From NCBI GenBank assembly GCA_949152475.1, contig OX424566.1, positions 15,709,177 through 15,773,176 on the forward strand: 64,000 bases of DNA, in the 5' to 3' direction. This document shows positions 42,954 to 57,300 of the stretch, one piece after another (positions within the stretch are counted from its first letter, which is position 1; each line of letters begins with the position of its first letter). This stretch comes from Terebella lapidaria. Taxonomy: Eukaryota > Annelida > Polychaeta > Terebellida > Terebellidae. Below the pieces are notes generated by a model, which was not told the origin of the DNA, made no database searches, and saw only the letters and a list, made by a program, of their open reading frames with translations. Made by a program: the position numbers and the translations under genes.

Positions 42954-45900
42954 TTACTCTGGCTTCGACTTGTCAACTGCCGCGTAGAGGTCGCCCTCTG
43001 GTCTCACATAATGCTCGGTGCCGTTGCGCCTCTCCTCCCGTTTGTCAGACACTGGCGCCGATACATCTCCATCAGGGGATTTCCCCTTCTTTTTTCGCGG
43101 TTTTTTCGCGATTTTCGGCTTCATTTTCGGAGCCCGTTCTTCCATGGACGCGGCAGCCTCACTGGTGCCCCACAATCCTGAGTCGTCGTACATCGTGTTG
43201 TCAAACATCATGACACAATCATCGGATTCCAAGGGTGTATTTGAGCAAGCGCCTTCCAGTGGTTGAGCTCCTGAAGCATTCTCGAGCGAATACTCTGCCA
43301 CAGTATTGCACTCCAGTGAGTAGTTGACGCTATTCACTGGTTGGCTGATCTGTTGTAGTGGCCTTGACCTTGGCATAGATCGTGACTTGTGATAGGTCAT
43401 GCGGGACCGGGAGGTGGGAGGGGCGCTGCTCGGCAAACTCGGCCTGGCTGCATTCAGTCTTGGCGTCATCGGTGGCTGTATAACATAATACAGATTGATG
43501 AAAACACCTACCAAGAACACATTTTCTGCATTTTGGATAGTGAATAATGGTTGGCGTGCCCTTTAAGATTCCACGGTTACACACCCCTGATCCACATACA
43601 ACGTTCGAGTAGCTGGAGTCGGGTTCATTGTTCGGTGGCGGGGCAGGGCGTGAGGGGTTATGATATTGACGTGCTATACTTCCTGTGAGGGAAATAGAGA
43701 GAGATATTGAAAGATAATAGGACAGTCACATGGTCCGGCCCAGCAAATTCCCTATATTGACTCTAAAATAAGTCTACATTTGTTGTATTTCTTTCAAATG
43801 AGCTTTATTAATGAGCACGTGTTCCTTGAATATGTTTGAACAACTGAAAGTACATGATAAATTGTTAATATTCACCAGGAAGAATACCATCGCTAATCTT
43901 CATATAGCCTTTCTTCTGTAGAAGAACCAGCCTGGAGATAATGAATAAATGTATTCAATACATGCATATATTCAAGACTATCGTCGAAAATAAGATTTAC
44001 TGTGCATGATTACAATAAAGGGAAATGGTTCACGAAAGTAGGAATTATGAATAGATCTGGCAAAATCCCAATGGCTCTGGGTAATGATATATGTCCTTCC
44101 TGGTTGTCATCGAAATCGGTTGTCATTAAGAATAATAACTAGTAATTACCATCGTAGAGTGGAATATTATATTAGGTATAACGGGCTTACTCACAGTGCA
44201 GCAACAGAAACGCAGATCACACACAAAGCAAGGCCCACTTTCAGTCCCACATCTGACAGGGTAGAATGATGATGTATCACAATTTACAGTAGTAAGTAAT
44301 GTCTGATATATATATTCATCACTATTATGAGTTAATAGGCCGAATATAATCTATTGGTCTAATTAAATTCAACAGTGAAATTCCGAATGATTGATGATAA
44401 TTGCATCACGTTTGCATTGAACTATCAACAACATCACTTTAACATTTGATAAAATGCGAACTATTACAACACAATATTATTATTCACGTGCCAGTGATCA
44501 TTATTGAGAAATTATCTTGGTTATTTGAGGAAAATAATTTTATTATTCGTAGGTTTATTGGACATTATTGTTTCATGTGATCGCTGTCGAGGCTTGGCGT
44601 CGGTCTACAAAAGAACTTACACAAAAGAACGTATCTAGAATAACAACATTATGGTATAGTATAATAGTTGAGTTTTTGTTTCGCCAAAGACACTGCCTAA
44701 GTGGTTATTTGATAATATTCATTGTTGGATGATATGTGATATCACGAAACACTAATGCAAGTGAATGTCATGTTTACTTATTACTCTACTATTTCTATAT
44801 TATATATTCTCCGATTATACCAAGTACCGATTATACATGTATCAGCTGCCTACATTAAACCATCTGACCAAACCATTATCTACATATGCTGGCATGACGA
44901 ACTTCAGAACATTATCTGAATCACCATTCCGAATTTTCACGAGGAATATATTCATATACAGTTCGACCTAATTCAGTATTATTTGCACTGATGAGGGATG
45001 CTAATCCACCTATTAATCGGGATTTGTTTCCAATTTCCAGTTTTTGAATCATTTCAATATGCTGTTGGACATTTGTATATCAATTACATCCAGTGTAGCC
45101 TACAGTAGGAATGATTCATGTTAGTATATTCAACACACGGTCTACTCCTGATGACACCAACTGGTGCGGCTTTGGCTGTAAACATTTGGTAGAGTTTGTT
45201 TTCCTTTAAAATACGTTGTATTTTAGGTTTACTGTTGGCGTTATCAAGATCTGGTTTGTGCTAGTGCTAACACTTTTTGCACTACAAGATTTAGGAGTTT
45301 TTACTGAAGAGGAAATAATTTGATGTATGGTCAAGGGTGTTTTTTCCTCTTATACCATGATCAAGACACTCACGCATTCCTTCACCTCCGTCTCCATCAT
45401 GACTCCAACCTTGTTTATAACAATAAAGAATAGTCCGAGTTGATATGCACCTTTAAATGTAAGGCTTTGATTACAACCTAAATCATGTAAATAAATGAAT
45501 CTACGTGATTGTCCGATGACGAATCATGCATATCGACCTACTGGTATTTGTGGAATTTCCATCGCCTGAAATGAACAAAACAATACTTATCTGGGGAACA
45601 ATGACGGACAGCAACAAAAACAGTCCCCAATTCCACCTCACATGCATTAACGTCTTTAATTAAGAGTAACAAATCCCACGTTAGGAAACCTCGGTTATGC
45701 TATAATAAATGGAGACCTATGGAAACCATTTAATGATATATTTTATATGGAATTTGAGTTGCTATTTCAGTGAACAATCAAAACAAAACACATAGATCAG
45801 GAAATGGGCTGCGTCAAAAAATTATTCTACCTTGACAGATAACCAGAGCTGTTGGTCGCTCACAAGTCTCTGCATGCCACGACATGTCGGTCAGGTTGAG

Positions 45901-48134
45901 ACTCAGGCATTTCTTGTCATCTTCCCGTGCGGAGGTCAGATTGTTTCTAAAGTAGACTACTGGTCGGTCTTCCTGCTCAGTGTCGCCTGCAGGTCATGAA
46001 ATAGACAGTAAATTACTACAGAAGCATGAAATAGACCAGACAGTGGCATAAAATATGGCTCGAATGCCTCAACACGACCATGAAGACACTCGATTGACAC
46101 CAGTATATAATTTTTCAATACTAAACGTCTATTTTCTCAACATGCACATCAATCAGGATGATCACTGAGAAAATTTCGTAGCTTACAGGAAATTTGGAAT
46201 AACATTCAGCTCGGTTTTTCGAGGTGAAAAAAACAACGATTGGGAGAATCATCGGGTATAAATGTAGCTGAAGTCTGTAAAGATTAGGAACAGATACTCC
46301 CTGATGATGTACACTTCTAAACAGATGCGAACATATGTTTACCGATCCAGATCCAAGGCTTGTAGAATAACCCCAACCAATATGTGCGAGAATCCGAGTC
46401 GCTGACAAACTCATCCACGGTCCGGAGTCTGTCGTCTCTGGTACTGCACTTAGACTGAGCATCATACCACGTCGCAGCGATGACATCACTGGCACTGTAC
46501 CCTGAAACCGAGTTATACAAAATATTTTATCTGACTCTTGACATATACAAAATATTACGTCACTACTCTTGATCCAGGGTAAAGCTAAAATTTATGTGTA
46601 TTTGATTTGATCACTTCCTTTAGCACCAGTACATCCAGCATATATATTAGACGTATTTCCGTTCGATATAGATCCCGTCGCGTTGCCTGGTTTCATGAAG
46701 ACGTTGGAGTACGGGTTTCTTGCTGAAAAATAGTGAGTAACGTTATACAGAATTATTATCCTTGATGTTCACTATGTTGAGTTACTGTCAGTATTATGAT
46801 AGGGTACAATAGCAAACAAGGCACTTTTTACGTACGCCTATTTATTGTTAGTCATTGTTGATGAACAGCTAACTTCTCGCAGGATCCATAAGATACTAAC
46901 TCTACATACGTTTGACTTTTAATGCTACACATTTGTCTTGGATAGGCCCATAATGCGTCGGTTATTTATGAAATTCCAACGAATATACTTTATTACTATC
47001 ATTAATATTATCATATGCTGTTTACGATGAGACTAATGAAATAATGTGGCGGAAATGCTCATTGCATTACTGAAAATAGTAACTCTACTTTCAAAGGATA
47101 AATAAATCAGTGATAAATCATTGGATTGCAATGCATACAAATCCAGTACTAGATCGAAATCTTCCATCGTCATGACAGGTACAAGTATTTTATGTTCCAA
47201 TCAATATGGAGAACTTTCCCATATCAAATGAATCAATTTCAAACCTGTCAGATTCCCACAGACATGTTGCTGACAATCAGTGAGACTCTCGTTCACCCAC
47301 GTCCATCCTCCACCATAATCCCTCCGTCTAGATCCCAGCCATGCTTTCCCCGAGTTCCTCAGGCCTGCCAGTCTGGTCCTCAGGAACTGCTGAATCTCTG
47401 GACGCTCTATAGTTAGCAAGCGCTGACCTTGACCTTTACAGGCTTGGTAACTTTGACACCACGGGAGCAGGTCACGTGCTATGTACACGTGGTACGTTGT
47501 GTTTGTTCCAGTTTCGATGAACGTGTCATTGAACTTTAGACTAATATCTGGGGGATTTTGTCGTGGACAGTTTTCGATTTCTTCAGGGACTACTCGTCCA
47601 GTCAGCACAAGCCACACGAAGCCTGTCGACAGAGTGTAGTGAAAGCTCGGGCAGTCATCACAAATTTGATGAGACCGTTGGTTATAAAGGGACCGTTGCT
47701 TCAGATTTGGAAGACAAAAACCATGTGAGTTTATAACACCACATCAACAGTGTGCGAAAAACTATTATTATATGAACAAGAACTGATTTTCACCAAACCG
47801 GTTTACCTTTGGAAAGAGCGTTTTATATCTTTGTAAACATGTCCAATTGTTGAATGTTTCCGAAGAGATATTAAGTTTTAATAACGTCGTTTTCATGAGG
47901 AGAGCCCATAACCCCCCCCCCCCCCCCCCTGAAACTCCTGCCCCATCACCTTTGAAATGGACGCCTAGATGCACAAGAGCATCTAATATCAATCAAAACT
48001 TAATAAAAACTTAACAGATAATTGAGATCAAATTAACGTGTTGTTTGAAGTCTTTGCCAAGGAAGCCTATTTCGACACTGACCACACTCACCACAATACT
48101 TACTGAGTATTTTGGTTGAGTTCTTTCCAACCAT
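42954..48134 (-). CDS. Gene C: C-type-lectin-like transmembrane receptor
   Basis: Nine coding exons: 48104-48134, 47245-47622, 46615-46722, 46343-46501, 45831-45986, 44195-44252, 43888-43931, 43585-43682 and 42954-43475. They total 1554 nt (517 residues) with matching phases. A signal peptide spans exons 1-2 (core FVWLVLTG). Two C-type-lectin-like regions follow: the first has WCQSYQACKGQGQRLLTIE and WLGSRRRDYGGGWTW, the second has TWYDAQSKC, YWLGL, WIWIG and ends W..ETCERPTALVICQ. Neither shows EPN, QPD or WND, so calcium-dependent sugar binding is doubtful. A transmembrane helix is split over two exons (VGLKVGLALCVICVSVAAL then LLVLL-QKK). The tail of about 210 residues has several tyrosines, including a YSNV (YxN) motif and a basic PKIAKKPRKKKG patch. 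It is probably a cell-surface recognition receptor and is a tandem paralogue of gene D. Confidence 0.8.
44253..45830 (-). other. Intron of gene C with a disabled exon copy
   Basis: The intron holds a diverged R2 repeat (45061-45275). At 45525-45565 lies a copy of the 41-nt exon used in the gene D model. The acceptor TTTCAG is intact, but the donor position reads ATG|ATT instead of ATG|GTT, so the copy is not expected to splice. Confidence 0.55.
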
Positions 48135-49990
48135 TTCAATGTCTCTCAAACCCAAGTGGCATCCGTTTGTTTCCAATCCAACAGCACAATAACTATTACT
48201 CAACAACACATTACAACAAGACACATCTGATACGGGCCAGTGTTATAAAGGACTTGTGCGTAATTAGCATTATTCACATTGATTCAATGGGATGACGTTC
48301 ACGAACTAATATCACAAATTGAGGTACATCTCGATTATTATTAAGTGCCTAGCAAATGAAATTTTGATGGATTGTCCTCGTGATCGGAATAATAATCTAT
48401 TAAACGTTATATTAGTGTAACTCATGCCGCATGCATCAACTATTTCCCAAGAGTGGAAGTACAGTGTAAAAGTTGTCGAAATTGATGTCAATGTTACTGG
48501 GATAACTCATAACACTTAATCACATGTTTCAGATAGACTAATTAAACAACTAAATAATTAGATAATGAACTAGATGTCAAGGCCTAAAGATGCCTTGTAG
48601 GCATTTCGGTCTTAAGACTAATAACCAATTTATAATATTTATAAGATATTTGCCACGGGCTTTATGACACACCATTTCCAAGATATTGACGAAAATGTAA
48701 AATGTCGACTCAGCAAAATATTTCAAGTCAAATTTTGTCAACTCAGCAAAAATAATTCTGGTCAAGGTCAAAGTTCAAATAAAATACCCCTAGGACATGT
48801 TTGTCTAAGACGAAGAGTTCAAAATTAACCTCCGTTTCACTCTACGACCCACCGTTTCTGAGATATCGATGAGAACGAAAAATGCTGACCCGGCGAAAAA
48901 AACTTCAAGGTCAAAGGTCATCCATAATACCCCTTAGACATGTTTGTCTAGGGCGACGAGTCCAAAGAAAATGACCGTTTCGCTCTACGATGCACCGTTT
49001 CCGAGACATACAAGAAGCCTCATGGATGACTTGGCGAAAACTCTTTCAACCTCTAGGTCATACGTCGCTTGACGATATGACCCCAAAATCGCTACATTTC
49101 TTCCCTGTTCATATATGAACATCTATGCAAGGTTTTACAGTTATCGCGCCGAAACGAAGTCCAAAAATGACCTCAATTACATCATCACGGACCTTGGATC
49201 CGGCTTCAAAACTATACAGCACATCTATATAATATGTCTGAACAGTGGTAAAAATTTCAAGTCGATCCGTCAAGGCGTTCTCGAGTTATTGCACGAAAAC
49301 GATTAAAAAACTGAAAAGATAAAAAGAAGAAAAAGAATTCTGACAAAACCATAAAGGCATTTCGGCAGAAGAAGTATATTATTATATTAGAAGTATATTC
49401 TTTGAAACAGTAGTGTTACAAATGGGAGGCATTCATCTCAAATTTGAGGATGGGTGAACTTTAATGTCGCACCCCCACCCCTACACCCCCCCCCCCCCAA
49501 CGGGGCCCAGTCAAGTTGGGCTGCCAATAATACAAGGGATACAAGGGTTAAGCTCATGGATATTTTTCTTGGAAACCTTCAAAATGGAGTGACTTTTCAT
49601 CAAGCTTAAAACAACAGAGTTGCAGCATTATTATATTACCAGATCTAAATGTTATTATCAACAATGGTTATATAACAACTGTTTTGCATAACATACACAC
49701 ACATACAATATATATGTTATATAACATATATACTCATGATACATGAAATACTCGAAAATTATAGATTATACATCACTCCACAAATAAACTACAGTAGAAA
49801 ACATTATATACATGTGTGGTTAGCGATAATTGTTGAGGAGCCCACAATTTATTGTTCAAATTATTTGTATAATGTTCTCTTAGTCATAGCACATCATTTG
49901 ATGACATTAAACTTGACCTACCACCTTGAAGGCTAATTCTCGAGGTCAATCCTCATGGGCAATGAAAAGTGCCATCTACAGACAAAATGC
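45170..49990. repeat. Segmental duplication, gene C unit
   Basis: Exons 1-5 of gene C, their introns and flanks correspond block by block to about 56690-62440 (gene D unit) in the same orientation, including upstream words such as TTATAAAGGACTTGTGC and CTTTGAAACAGTAGTG. The two units differ by insertions: about 0.8 kb at 48556-49375 in this unit, and the satellite in the gene D unit. Confidence 0.75.
48556..49375. mobile_element. Insertion in the gene C upstream flank
   Basis: The block is absent from the matching place in the gene D unit (near 61990). Both borders carry GGCATTTCGG. The interior has units of about 155 bp with CTTAGACATGTTTGTCTAGG-like and TCAAGGTCAAAGGTCA words and an A-rich end. 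The type is uncertain; a retroposed or non-autonomous element is likely. Confidence 0.5.
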
Positions 49991-51004
49991 TGGTAGATAC
50001 ATGCAGAGCTCACGTCTTTATTATGAACAAGTAAAAAGACATGCAGCACACATATCAGTGACATTCAAGATGACAATGATGAAGTCTTAAAGTCATCTAT
50101 CACCTGCAATGCTTAAAACCAAGATTTCCTGTAATCTTAGGTCTTTGGCTATTTTTTGGTAAAATGTTTTTATTTTTTCCAAAAACTATCAAAAAACAGG
50201 ATTATATAACTGTAGTTAAAAGTTCAATAGCAAAATGGGAAAAATAGAAGTTTTGCATAAAAACCCAAACTATTGAAAAAATATCATTGAAAGTTTTCAT
50301 ACTTCGACAAATCAGTTTTTCAGTGATATATTCTTCAATACTGAAGCTCACACTTAATCTTTCACAAAATCAAATGACTCGTTCATCAGTTTTATCGTAT
50401 AATCAATCCAGTCAACAAAATGGCCCATATACAGGGAGACTACTATGTGATATAGTACATCGACTGTAACTTTGCAATATATAATGACTTCCGACTCTTT
50501 TACATTTCCCGGTGTCGCACACAGGAATCAACTTACACACTGCAAGTGACACCTGTCTTCTACTACATTTCCAGACGCTCCGGCATATACTCCAACTATT
50601 TTACCTTGACTGCCTATATTTGTTGGTAAGGTGAAACACACCTATATGTACTAAACCAGGCCAAAACATTTAGTTTATCTGATGCTCTCCAATATGTATA
50701 TCTGGATACATATAATTTGATACAATAGCTAAGCTGTATTCAGAGAGACACATTTTATCTATCAGCGAAACACATGAAGCTTTCAAAAAGTGATGTAAAC
50801 TGGTACTATCACTTCGTTCTAGGATACAATGATTTTACTTGACCAGAATAGTACAATAGAAATGGTGTTATGTGAAGATATTTACAAACACATCATGGCG
50901 CGATTTACTACTGTACAATTTACAGTGAACCTGGATATTATTGAAATTTACACTAAAACGTCTCTGTTTGTCTGTAGATGCACATAATGGTATATACATG
51001 TACT
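49991..51004. other. Intergenic stretch downstream of the gene D tail
   Basis: AT-rich sequence with no supported gene. A candidate minus-strand poly(A) signal (AATAAA, 51005-51010) borders it. Confidence 0.5.
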
Positions 51005-51092
51005 TTTATTTACTTTCATGTATACATGTACCTTAGATTTGTTTTCATTGAAAATGGTTTTGTTCAGAGATATTTTCTGATTCTTATCCCTC

Positions 51093-51343
51093 TCATTCAA
51101 TGACATCTGAACCATTTGTTGAAGACCGCATTTCCAGGTAATCATGGGTAACCGCTTGTTCCTGTATGTTAATGTATATCTTGCTTTCCTGTACTTCCTC
51201 ATGTATGATTACATTGGTAACGGTTGTTGGTCTTGCATTCTCACTTGTGCATAGGTACTCTACTGTTTGAGTCTCAGCAAGCATGCCTGACATCACTTCT
51301 CTTGAATCATTCACTGTCATCATGGTTTGTCCACCCTTTGAAA
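51093..51343 (-). CDS. Alternative last exon of gene D
   Basis: If exon 8 is spliced at GTACAA (intron 51344-51461, ending TTTCAG), phase 1 to phase 1, the frame continues here for 83 codons to a stop at 51093. The reading contains several tyrosines (VEYLC, KIYINI, HDYLEM) and is followed within 90 bases by AATAAA. Without this splice the frame stops at 51307. The frame looks protein-like but has no paralogue here to confirm it. Confidence 0.45.
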
Positions 51344-54300
51344 CTGAAAATTTCCTGGAGAAATACTGGTCTTGTATCTTCGAAAGCTTGGTCATACGTA
51401 TCATCAAGCTCTGGTAGAGATGGCCCCACACGGAGGAGTGAATTGCGTGCTAATTTTGTACCATCCAGGTCTTCATACATCAATCCTGAGCAAGGTCGTG
51501 ACTGGACATCGTCCCCTGGTAAAGTTCCAGTAATGCTTGAGTCCAGGACCGTTGTTCTTGTTGTCCCACACGAGTCTGGCTGCAGTGTGCCTGGTTCATG
51601 TGACATCTTTTGTTTGTTCCTTGCACTTGTGTATTTTTTCGTCTGGCAATCCCGTGTACACCTTCAGAAACCATTTGAATATATCAGGAAAATATTGAGA
51701 AATACAATATTGAAATACGATGCTTTACAAATCACATGCATACAACAGTGTAACAGGCAGGAATTAATGAGTACACATGACTTTTTCCATGTGTACAGTT
51801 TTCATAATAGCTATTTCCTCCACCCCTCCCTCAATTTTACCTTGTTATCATGGCAACTGCACACAGTATACTACCTCCCGCAGCAATAAGGAGGATATCC
51901 CTGATTTGGAGCACCTGATGTTTCTCCGGCACCACAGCAACTTTGTACATAAAATTAGCAAAGGGCTACGAAAGGCAACAGGAGAATACAAAATTGCTGT
52001 TTTGACATTTCATGATCATTATAGGTCAAATTCAAGGTCACTACTGAAAAACTGAAAACTATATGATTTGAATGTGCCAATATTCGTGTTTCTATCTTCT
52101 TGAATAATTATATAAGTTCACTCCATCAGGCTCTCATTATGAAGAAAAAATTAGATGAAAATTTTCCAAAAATTACTCCAGAATAATTTTTGATGGGACA
52201 AATTATTTCATGGCTGAAAATGGCTCTAAACAGATAGTGATTTGATTTTTGCACAGACCGGCACTCCCAAAGCAGCGAAACTAATAATAGTACATATCAC
52301 AAGGAGACATATGGGGAATTAAATAACGATATTTCAGTATGACAGCTTAAATATGACAACTTAAATAAGTGATTCTAAGTGATTGTCCAATAATGAACCG
52401 AGCATATCGACCTACTGGTATTTGTGGAATTCACATTGCCTGAAATATTCAAGACATTGAATTATCTGGGAAACAATGACTTCAACCATGATAAAAACAG
52501 TTCAAGTCCAATTCCAAGTTCCATGCGTTAACTTTAAAAAAAATAAAGAGTAAGGGTGAACAAAATCGACGCTAAGAAACTTCAGTTATGCTATTGTGAA
52601 TATAGACATAAGGAAGTCAACAAAATAATACATTATATGCGTAATGAGGTTGGTGTTTCACTGAACAATCTGGAGGGCTATTCATAAAGACTTCGTAAAG
52701 GACACGAAGGGAAAAGTTGTGCGTAAAAGAATTCGCGTAAATAAATCCTATTCATAAAGCGAACGCACTTGGAGCCGTTCATAGATTGCGTGCGTACATT
52801 TACGCCAGGTCCGACCTGTCGTACATGTCCGAAGTCGCTCGTATATGGATGCGACAGTGCATTCGTAAAATCGTACCCTCTAAAAGTATAAATGAATGAA
52901 GTTTTATGGGATTTTACATTAGCACGTGTAACGTGATAATATTCAACAAGATAACAGTTTCGACAATGACATCTCACAATATTCATAGGCTGACAGATTG
53001 ATAATTGAATACCAAGTAATTAATATCTTAGCAGCAGTGATCGCGCACCTGAAAGTATGAAACCGATTGCACAGTGAATTCACATCAACGTTTATATTTT
53101 TGCAATGTGACAATATTAAACCACTGGAATTTGTGTATTATTTCCAAGCTGACACAGCATTCAGTGTCTCAACAGGAACAGTGAACGCGCATCACTCGAA
53201 CACAATTATTGTGTCCATTGGCGCATCACCATTACAGGTAGAACTGTGACACTATCATAAGCACGGAGTATACTCAGGGGTGGATACAGAATTTCCAGAG
53301 AGAGGGGCGCGGATGGGTAGACTGACCTAGCCAACAGGTCTGGGGCCGGCCCAGGACATCAGAAGCCCGCCCAATATATGTACGCTTTGTGGTGGATTCT
53401 GAGGCTCTCGGAGCTTGGAAATATGTTGCTGAGAAGCAGACAATTTTTATATGATACTATATTTTCAAATCATAACGCATTTAAAATGCTCATCAAAAGT
53501 GAAAGAAGAATCACTGCATAATAGCCAACAAACTAATGTGATGATTTTCTATTGTCATATTGTAGAATGACTGTGTCGGCCCGTAACTCCCCACCCCCCT
53601 TAAGGTAGTCCACTCCAAACAGTGAGGGAAGGGGGTCAAAAGGTTTTCTAAAATGATTACCTGTATCAACATATTTTAGAGAGTAACTGTTCAGCATCCT
53701 AAAACTGAAAAGAAAATAGGGGGTCACCGTATCCATTCGCACGGAAAACATGAAGCAAGATGTGAATATGGACAAAAAAATTTGCAAAAATGCCAGAATT
53801 TATGTCATTCTAAGTAAATATGTGTGATTTTGATTGAATATGTAGAAGAAACTATTTTCTTTTCAGTATTAGGATGCTGATCATTTACTCTATAAAATAA
53901 TGTCATTTTGAAGAGATAATATTCAAGAAATGACCTTTAAATTTTGACTCTCCGTTACCTCACTGTTTAGCGGACTATGTTAAACGTGCACGTGCCATAC
54001 ATACATGATCAATACACACACACCACAAACCCTAGTGCCTTTATATATATGTACATGTACTATGGCAAAAAAAAGTATTATGGTTCTGGTTAGGCACGCG
54101 TGTCAGTTTTACCCCGTGCAACACTAATTTTTTTTCAAAAAAACACCGATTTTTGGGAGATAATGATCAAGTAAAATAGTCTCGAGTGTCTTTGACATTA
54201 CAAAACTTAGTGTATGGCTGGCCAAACAGGGCAAATTCAACCAGATCGCTTATCTACAGCAAATTTTAGGGGAAAATGGTTGACCAAATGGGCCCTATTT

Positions 54301-57300
54301 GACCGGATCAGTCATCGGCCGCAAATTTTAGCAAAAAAGGAAATCACGTCTTCGCATCACTTTTACGGGAACCTCAATAACCAGAACCATGATACTTTTT
54401 TGGGTCTATTCCAAGCAGCTAACATTCACCTACATCATGCGTACGGATCATGACATCACGTCATTATCAACCGATAAGTCACAACACCGCGTCTTTAGGC
54501 GGAAAATTCCAGACACCACGCTTGCCCCTTTGGTTAGTTGTGAGTTTGACATCATAGCGAGTAATGGATACTCCGATGAAATTTTAAGATAACCATAGTG
54601 AATAGAGAGGACAGATAAAATGGATTAAGTTACAGAAGATATTGTGATTATTGGTGTGTAAGAAGACGAGTGCAACAGATAATCCCAGCCCCGCCATTCA
54701 TGAATATACAGTAGCTATATTCCAACATGGGAGAGTGATTCAATAGACTATATCAACATATTTCCTGCTAATTTCCCTGTCATTACGTGTGAAGACCACC
54801 CTTTGAGCATCATACCATGAACTCTGTTGCTCTGTGTACCACAAAATGTATTCAATTTTTGAATGTCCGATCCTTGAAGCACTAAATTATAAAAGTTTTA
54901 ATTTAACATTGATGATGTAACGTTTGACGCCTGCTACCTAGGGAGCAAGCACCCTGCGCAATGGCATGGTCACAACAGGCATCGTGATTACCAGGTAACA
55001 GTCCTACCACACGAATTCGGCCATCATACATCACAAGACCTACAAAACCGACGGTCTGCCAGAGGTTGTGTCACACCATCCCAGGGCGAGAGACCACAAA
55101 TCCGACCCTCCGTCGTCCTCTCGCCTTGCTAGCTCTGAGACAACTCAGAACAAGCAAGTCGGGCTAGCAGTATTTGTACTGCCAGCAGTAGTTGTACTGC
55201 CATCACACGAGGGCAAGGGATGACGTAAGACCATTCTTTCAGTATATTGGATCGAGAGAAGGACGGCAATGCACAAGCTTCGAATAGAAGCGGCCAAAAC
55301 AAAAATAGTATCAACTCCTATCGCAATCTTTGGGCGAAATCACCATAAGGAAAAGGTTATAATACCTCGCTCCACTCCTCTCTCCCTCTTTATTACATTA
55401 CCCTCGAAATAATTCAGCAATAAAAATTAGCCCAAAAGCTAAGACATGTTATCGGACAAAATATGTTTTCTATTTTAGATATTAGCCATTTTGTCCCGTG
55501 ACCTTGAAAATAAGGTCACACTGGTCAAATGCAACGTCATGAGAATATCCAACAAACACGTATGTCATCCCCCATCTGTCCACAATTGATTGCTAAGCTA
55601 TAAATTGAATAACATAATAGGTAAAATAGCAATTTTTTATGACCTTGAATATAAGGTCGAAGGTGAAATTAAAGGTCATCAAACTATCCGGCATGCATCA
55701 TTCCCTATATGTGTATACTTGATCCCTGAGCTGTAAAGTCGACAATAAGTGAGATATTAGCCATTTTGTCTTATGACCTTGGAAATTAGGTGAAAGTTCA
55801 AATTCAAGGTCACGACAATATTCAGCAAATATCATTTCCTATATGTTCACGATTGTTTCCAAAGCTGTAAAGTCGATAACAAGCGAGATATTAGCCATTT
55901 TGTCCCGTGACCTTGAAAATTAGGCCAAAGTTCAAAATCCATGTCACGAGAATATTCGGCATATATCATTTTATATATGTCCACAATTGATTCCTAATCT
56001 CAATATTAAGTGAGATATTGGCAACCCTGATTTCTGTATCCACATTCAGTGATAACGAATATGTCTTACCTGTTGTAATAAGTTAGCAATGTTAACTAAT
56101 TAATGTTATTACTACAGCTATCAAATCTATTGGACAAAAGCTTTGCCTTGTTTAGTTCAATAATAAATGTTTCTCACCTCAACTATTTTTATTGTGGGCA
56201 GTAATATACTTAACTAGTGAAATTCATGTTAACTCATTCAATAATAGCATTCTATTTTGCACAAAGTCATCAGCTCGACATGTATGCACACTTTCAGTAA
56301 GATTTTTTTTCAAATTACAATGAAATGGAATCATCTCAAACTGGATATTCACATTGTTGTCATAAGTTAAGTATTTAACTAATTATTATTATTCAATATG
56401 TGAGAAACAATAGGTTTCGTGTATGAGCATTGTCCAACTTTTCCTTCAATATCGCGGCTATTCCTATAAAATTGCCACCACTAGAGCGCTCACAAGCCAT
56501 GTGTGAATGGGCTGATTTCATCATAAAATGTGTCCCCAATCGGCCATTTTGGTTGCTATGGCAACGAAAACCGACAGGTGTTGCGCCCTTACCATAGCAT
56601 ATGTTCATTTGAAAAATTATCAAAATCGGACTAGAAATGTGACCTGTAGAGCGCTCACAAGGAAGTGTCTCCGGAGGCGCGGCTTTGGCTGTAAGTATTT
56701 GGACGAGTTTGTCTTCATTTATAATATGTTATATTTTAGGTTTGTTGTTCGCGTTATCAAGATCTGGTTTATGCATTATGCTAGTGCTAATACTTTTCGA
56801 AATACCAGATTCAGGAGTGTTTCTTGATGATGTAAATAATTTGATGTCTGATCAATGGTATTTTTTTCCGAATATACCATGATCAAGACATTCACGCATA
56901 CCTTTACTTCCGTCTCCCTCATGACTCCAACCTTATTTATAATAATAAAGATCAGTCTCAATTTGTATGCACCTTTGAATGAATACAACTTTAATAAGTG
57001 ATTCTGAGTGTTTGTCCAATAATGAACCATGCATATCGACCTACTGGTATTTGTGGCGTTTCCATCGCCTGAAATAAACAAAAGATTGAACTATCTGGGG
57101 AACAATGACTTCATCCATGATAGCAATAAAACAACAGTCCACCCTTCCACCCTACATGAATTTAGGAAATCTCAGTTATGCTGTAATAAATATATACTTA
57201 TGGAAACCATATAATGATACATTTTATATGGAATTTGAGTTGCTATTCCAGTGAACAATCAGAACAAACAAACAAAGATCAGGAGATAAGCTGTGTTCAA

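Noticed and set aside
42954..43266. Plus-strand frames opposite the last exon of gene C
   Set aside because: They are shadows of a minus-strand exon whose phase, acceptor and poly(A) signal fit.
54930..55330. GC-richer block as a possible exon or tRNA-derived SINE
   Set aside because: No long frame, no recognisable domain and no tRNA A/B box pair could be made out.
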